Below are positions 5,279 through 6,312 of a stretch of DNA of 6,312 nucleotides, piece by piece (position 1 is the first letter of the stretch; every line of letters begins with the position of its first letter). This DNA is from Coriobacteriales bacterium. Its GTDB lineage: Bacteria; Actinomycetota; Coriobacteriia; Coriobacteriales; UBA8131. The notes under the pieces were generated by a model, which worked only from the letters and a program-made list of their open reading frames with translations, was not told the origin of the DNA and searched no databases. The translations under genes were made by a program, and so were the position numbers. The stretch is taken from NCBI GenBank assembly GCA_031256575.1, contig JAIRQI010000136.1, forward strand, positions 1-6,312, in the 5' to 3' direction.

Positions 5279-6312
5279 ATGTTTGAGCAATACGCAGACG
5301 AGTTCAAAGAGATAGGCCGCTATCGTTCTGGCTGGGGTAAAGATATCACCCAGCCCAAACGCAATTATCCAATCACAGAAAAAGAGAATTTCCTGCTGAT
5401 GCTGCGGGGAGAGAAGCCAGTCTGGTTACCGGCTATGGGTAACATGACCGATTTCAGCCCGCGCTTGATTCCCGACCATCTAGTTCGGGCCTGGGTGCTT
5501 GATGCCAACCCGCTACCTATGGGTGGCGAGGTCATCGACGGGGTTCCTTTTCAAGGTGGCTACGATATGTTCGGAGTCTACTGGGAGTTCGTCCCTATCA
5601 CCGGAGGCTCAATGGTCCGTCCGGGCGCACCTTTGATACCAGACATTAACCATTGGGAGGATTACGTGACCTTCCCTGACCTGGCATCCTGGGACTGGCA
5701 AGGTAGCTCAGACTCCAACAAAGAAATCCTGCCAGACTCCCGCTTGGTGCGCACCTGGCTGATGACCGGATTAAACGAACGCATCATCTCCATGATGGAC
5801 TTCGGCAATGTGATGATTGCCTATGTCGACGAAGACCTGAAACCAGCTGTCCATCGCTTCTTTGACAAACTCTGCGACTTCTACGACGAGCTGATTGGCT
5901 ACTACCGCAAATACTATGGCACTGATGTCTTGATGTTCAATGACGACTGGGGCACCCAGCACGGCCCGCAGTTCTCACTAGACACGGCTCGGGAAATGCT
6001 GGTCCCCTATCTACGCCGCCTTGTCGAGAGCTGCCATAAGCACGATATGTGGTTTGAGCTGCATAGTTGCGGATTAAACGACATGATAGCTCCAGCCTTC
6101 GCCGAAGCCGGGGTTGACCTCTGGTTCCCTCAAGAAAACCTCAATGACTTTGACCTGCTATACCGTTTAATCGGGGACAAGGTCTTTATCGGGATGATTA
6201 CCAATGCCAGAGAAGACATGACTGATGACGAAATCATGGCAGTAGCCGAGGATTTTATGGAGAAGTACGGCCAGTATGGTCATGTTATCCTGCATCCCGG
6301 CTTTCCACCGAA
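5279..6312 (+). CDS. URO-D-like protein, probable corrinoid-dependent methyltransferase (C-terminus missing)
   Basis: The frame is open for 344 codons to the window edge. The N-terminal ITEKENFLLMLRGEKPVWLP (32-51) is the hallmark opening of uroporphyrinogen-decarboxylase-family proteins. The TIM-barrel core is recognisable in FNDDWGTQHGPQFSLDTARE (220-239), followed by a helix and FELHSCG at 259-265. His262 and Cys264 form the H-x-C zinc-ligand pattern seen in MtaA/CmuA-type methyltransferases, where zinc activates a thiol or a methyl acceptor. The sequence stops at ILHPGFPP (337-344), before the region that would normally provide a third ligand, so completeness cannot be judged; the family is usually somewhat longer. 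True HemE is unlikely given the HSCG motif and the divergent N-terminal half. Such proteins move methyl groups to or from corrinoid proteins or tetrahydrofolate during use of methoxylated aromatics, methylamines or similar compounds. The substrate is not readable here; corrinoid-protein genes would be expected just downstream. Confidence 0.88.
   Translation, partial: MFEQYADEFKEIGRYRSGWGKDITQPKRNYPITEKENFLLMLRGEKPVWLPAMGNMTDFSPRLIPDHLVRAWVLDANPLPMGGEVIDGVPFQGGYDMFGVYWEFVPITGGSMVRPGAPLIPDINHWEDYVTFPDLASWDWQGSSDSNKEILPDSRLVRTWLMTGLNERIISMMDFGNVMIAYVDEDLKPAVHRFFDKLCDFYDELIGYYRKYYGTDVLMFNDDWGTQHGPQFSLDTAREMLVPYLRRLVESCHKHDMWFELHSCGLNDMIAPAFAEAGVDLWFPQENLNDFDLLYRLIGDKVFIGMITNAREDMTDDEIMAVAEDFMEKYGQYGHVILHPGFPP

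Noticed and set aside
5771..5962. Minus-strand open frame inside the methyltransferase gene
   Set aside because: It is fully contained antisense to a conserved enzyme and has no family resemblance.

Overview
The window looks chromosomal and comes from an anaerobic Gram-positive-type bacterium. A Clostridia-like or Coriobacteriia-like host is my best guess, but this is inference from protein style, not a proven assignment. The pointers are purine-rich Shine-Dalgarno sites, a two-gene ABC transporter whose FtsX-type permease carries a very long extracellular coiled coil, an ECF sigma factor of the kind common in those groups, and a uroporphyrinogen-decarboxylase-like (URO-D-like) protein of the corrinoid methyltransferase type that is abundant in strict anaerobes. 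Base composition is roughly balanced, with no sharp compositional break and no mobile-element genes.

Layout. The left three quarters is one leftward (minus-strand) gene string, read from right to left: an ABC ATPase (4831-4130); three bases later its 1129-residue FtsX permease (4126-737); after a 68-bp gap an ECF sigma factor (668-90); and, overlapping the sigma stop by 8 bp, the first 32 codons of another gene (97 to the window edge), which by position may be an anti-sigma or sensor partner. The ATPase and permease should form a MacB/LolCDE-superfamily-like machine that couples ATP hydrolysis to movement of an extracellular arm. The sigma factor and its neighbour suggest that the locus is tied to a surface signal or stress response.

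The right end holds a rightward gene (5279 to the window edge) for a URO-D-like methyltransferase, cut off before its C-terminus. It is divergent from the transporter operon.

Between the divergent genes is a 447-bp non-coding region (4832-5278) that is the least ordinary part of the window. It contains a tandem array (4903-5028) of a degenerate 14-bp dyad with symmetric form ATTGAG-CA-CTCAAT. Five contiguous units occupy 4930-4999, with further copies at 4903 and 5015. Candidate promoters face both ways: a minus-strand TATAAT at 5060-5055 and a plus-strand TATAAT at 5143-5148. A second group of small dyads and direct repeats lies in the leader of the methyltransferase gene. The likeliest reading is a multi-site operator region for a dimeric repressor encoded outside the window.

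The second notable feature is inside the permease. Two matching series of 14-residue repeats form a predicted antiparallel coiled-coil hairpin, with a Trp every 14 residues on the outgoing helix and a Tyr every 14 residues on the returning helix. Part of the outgoing helix is encoded by near-identical 42-bp DNA repeats.
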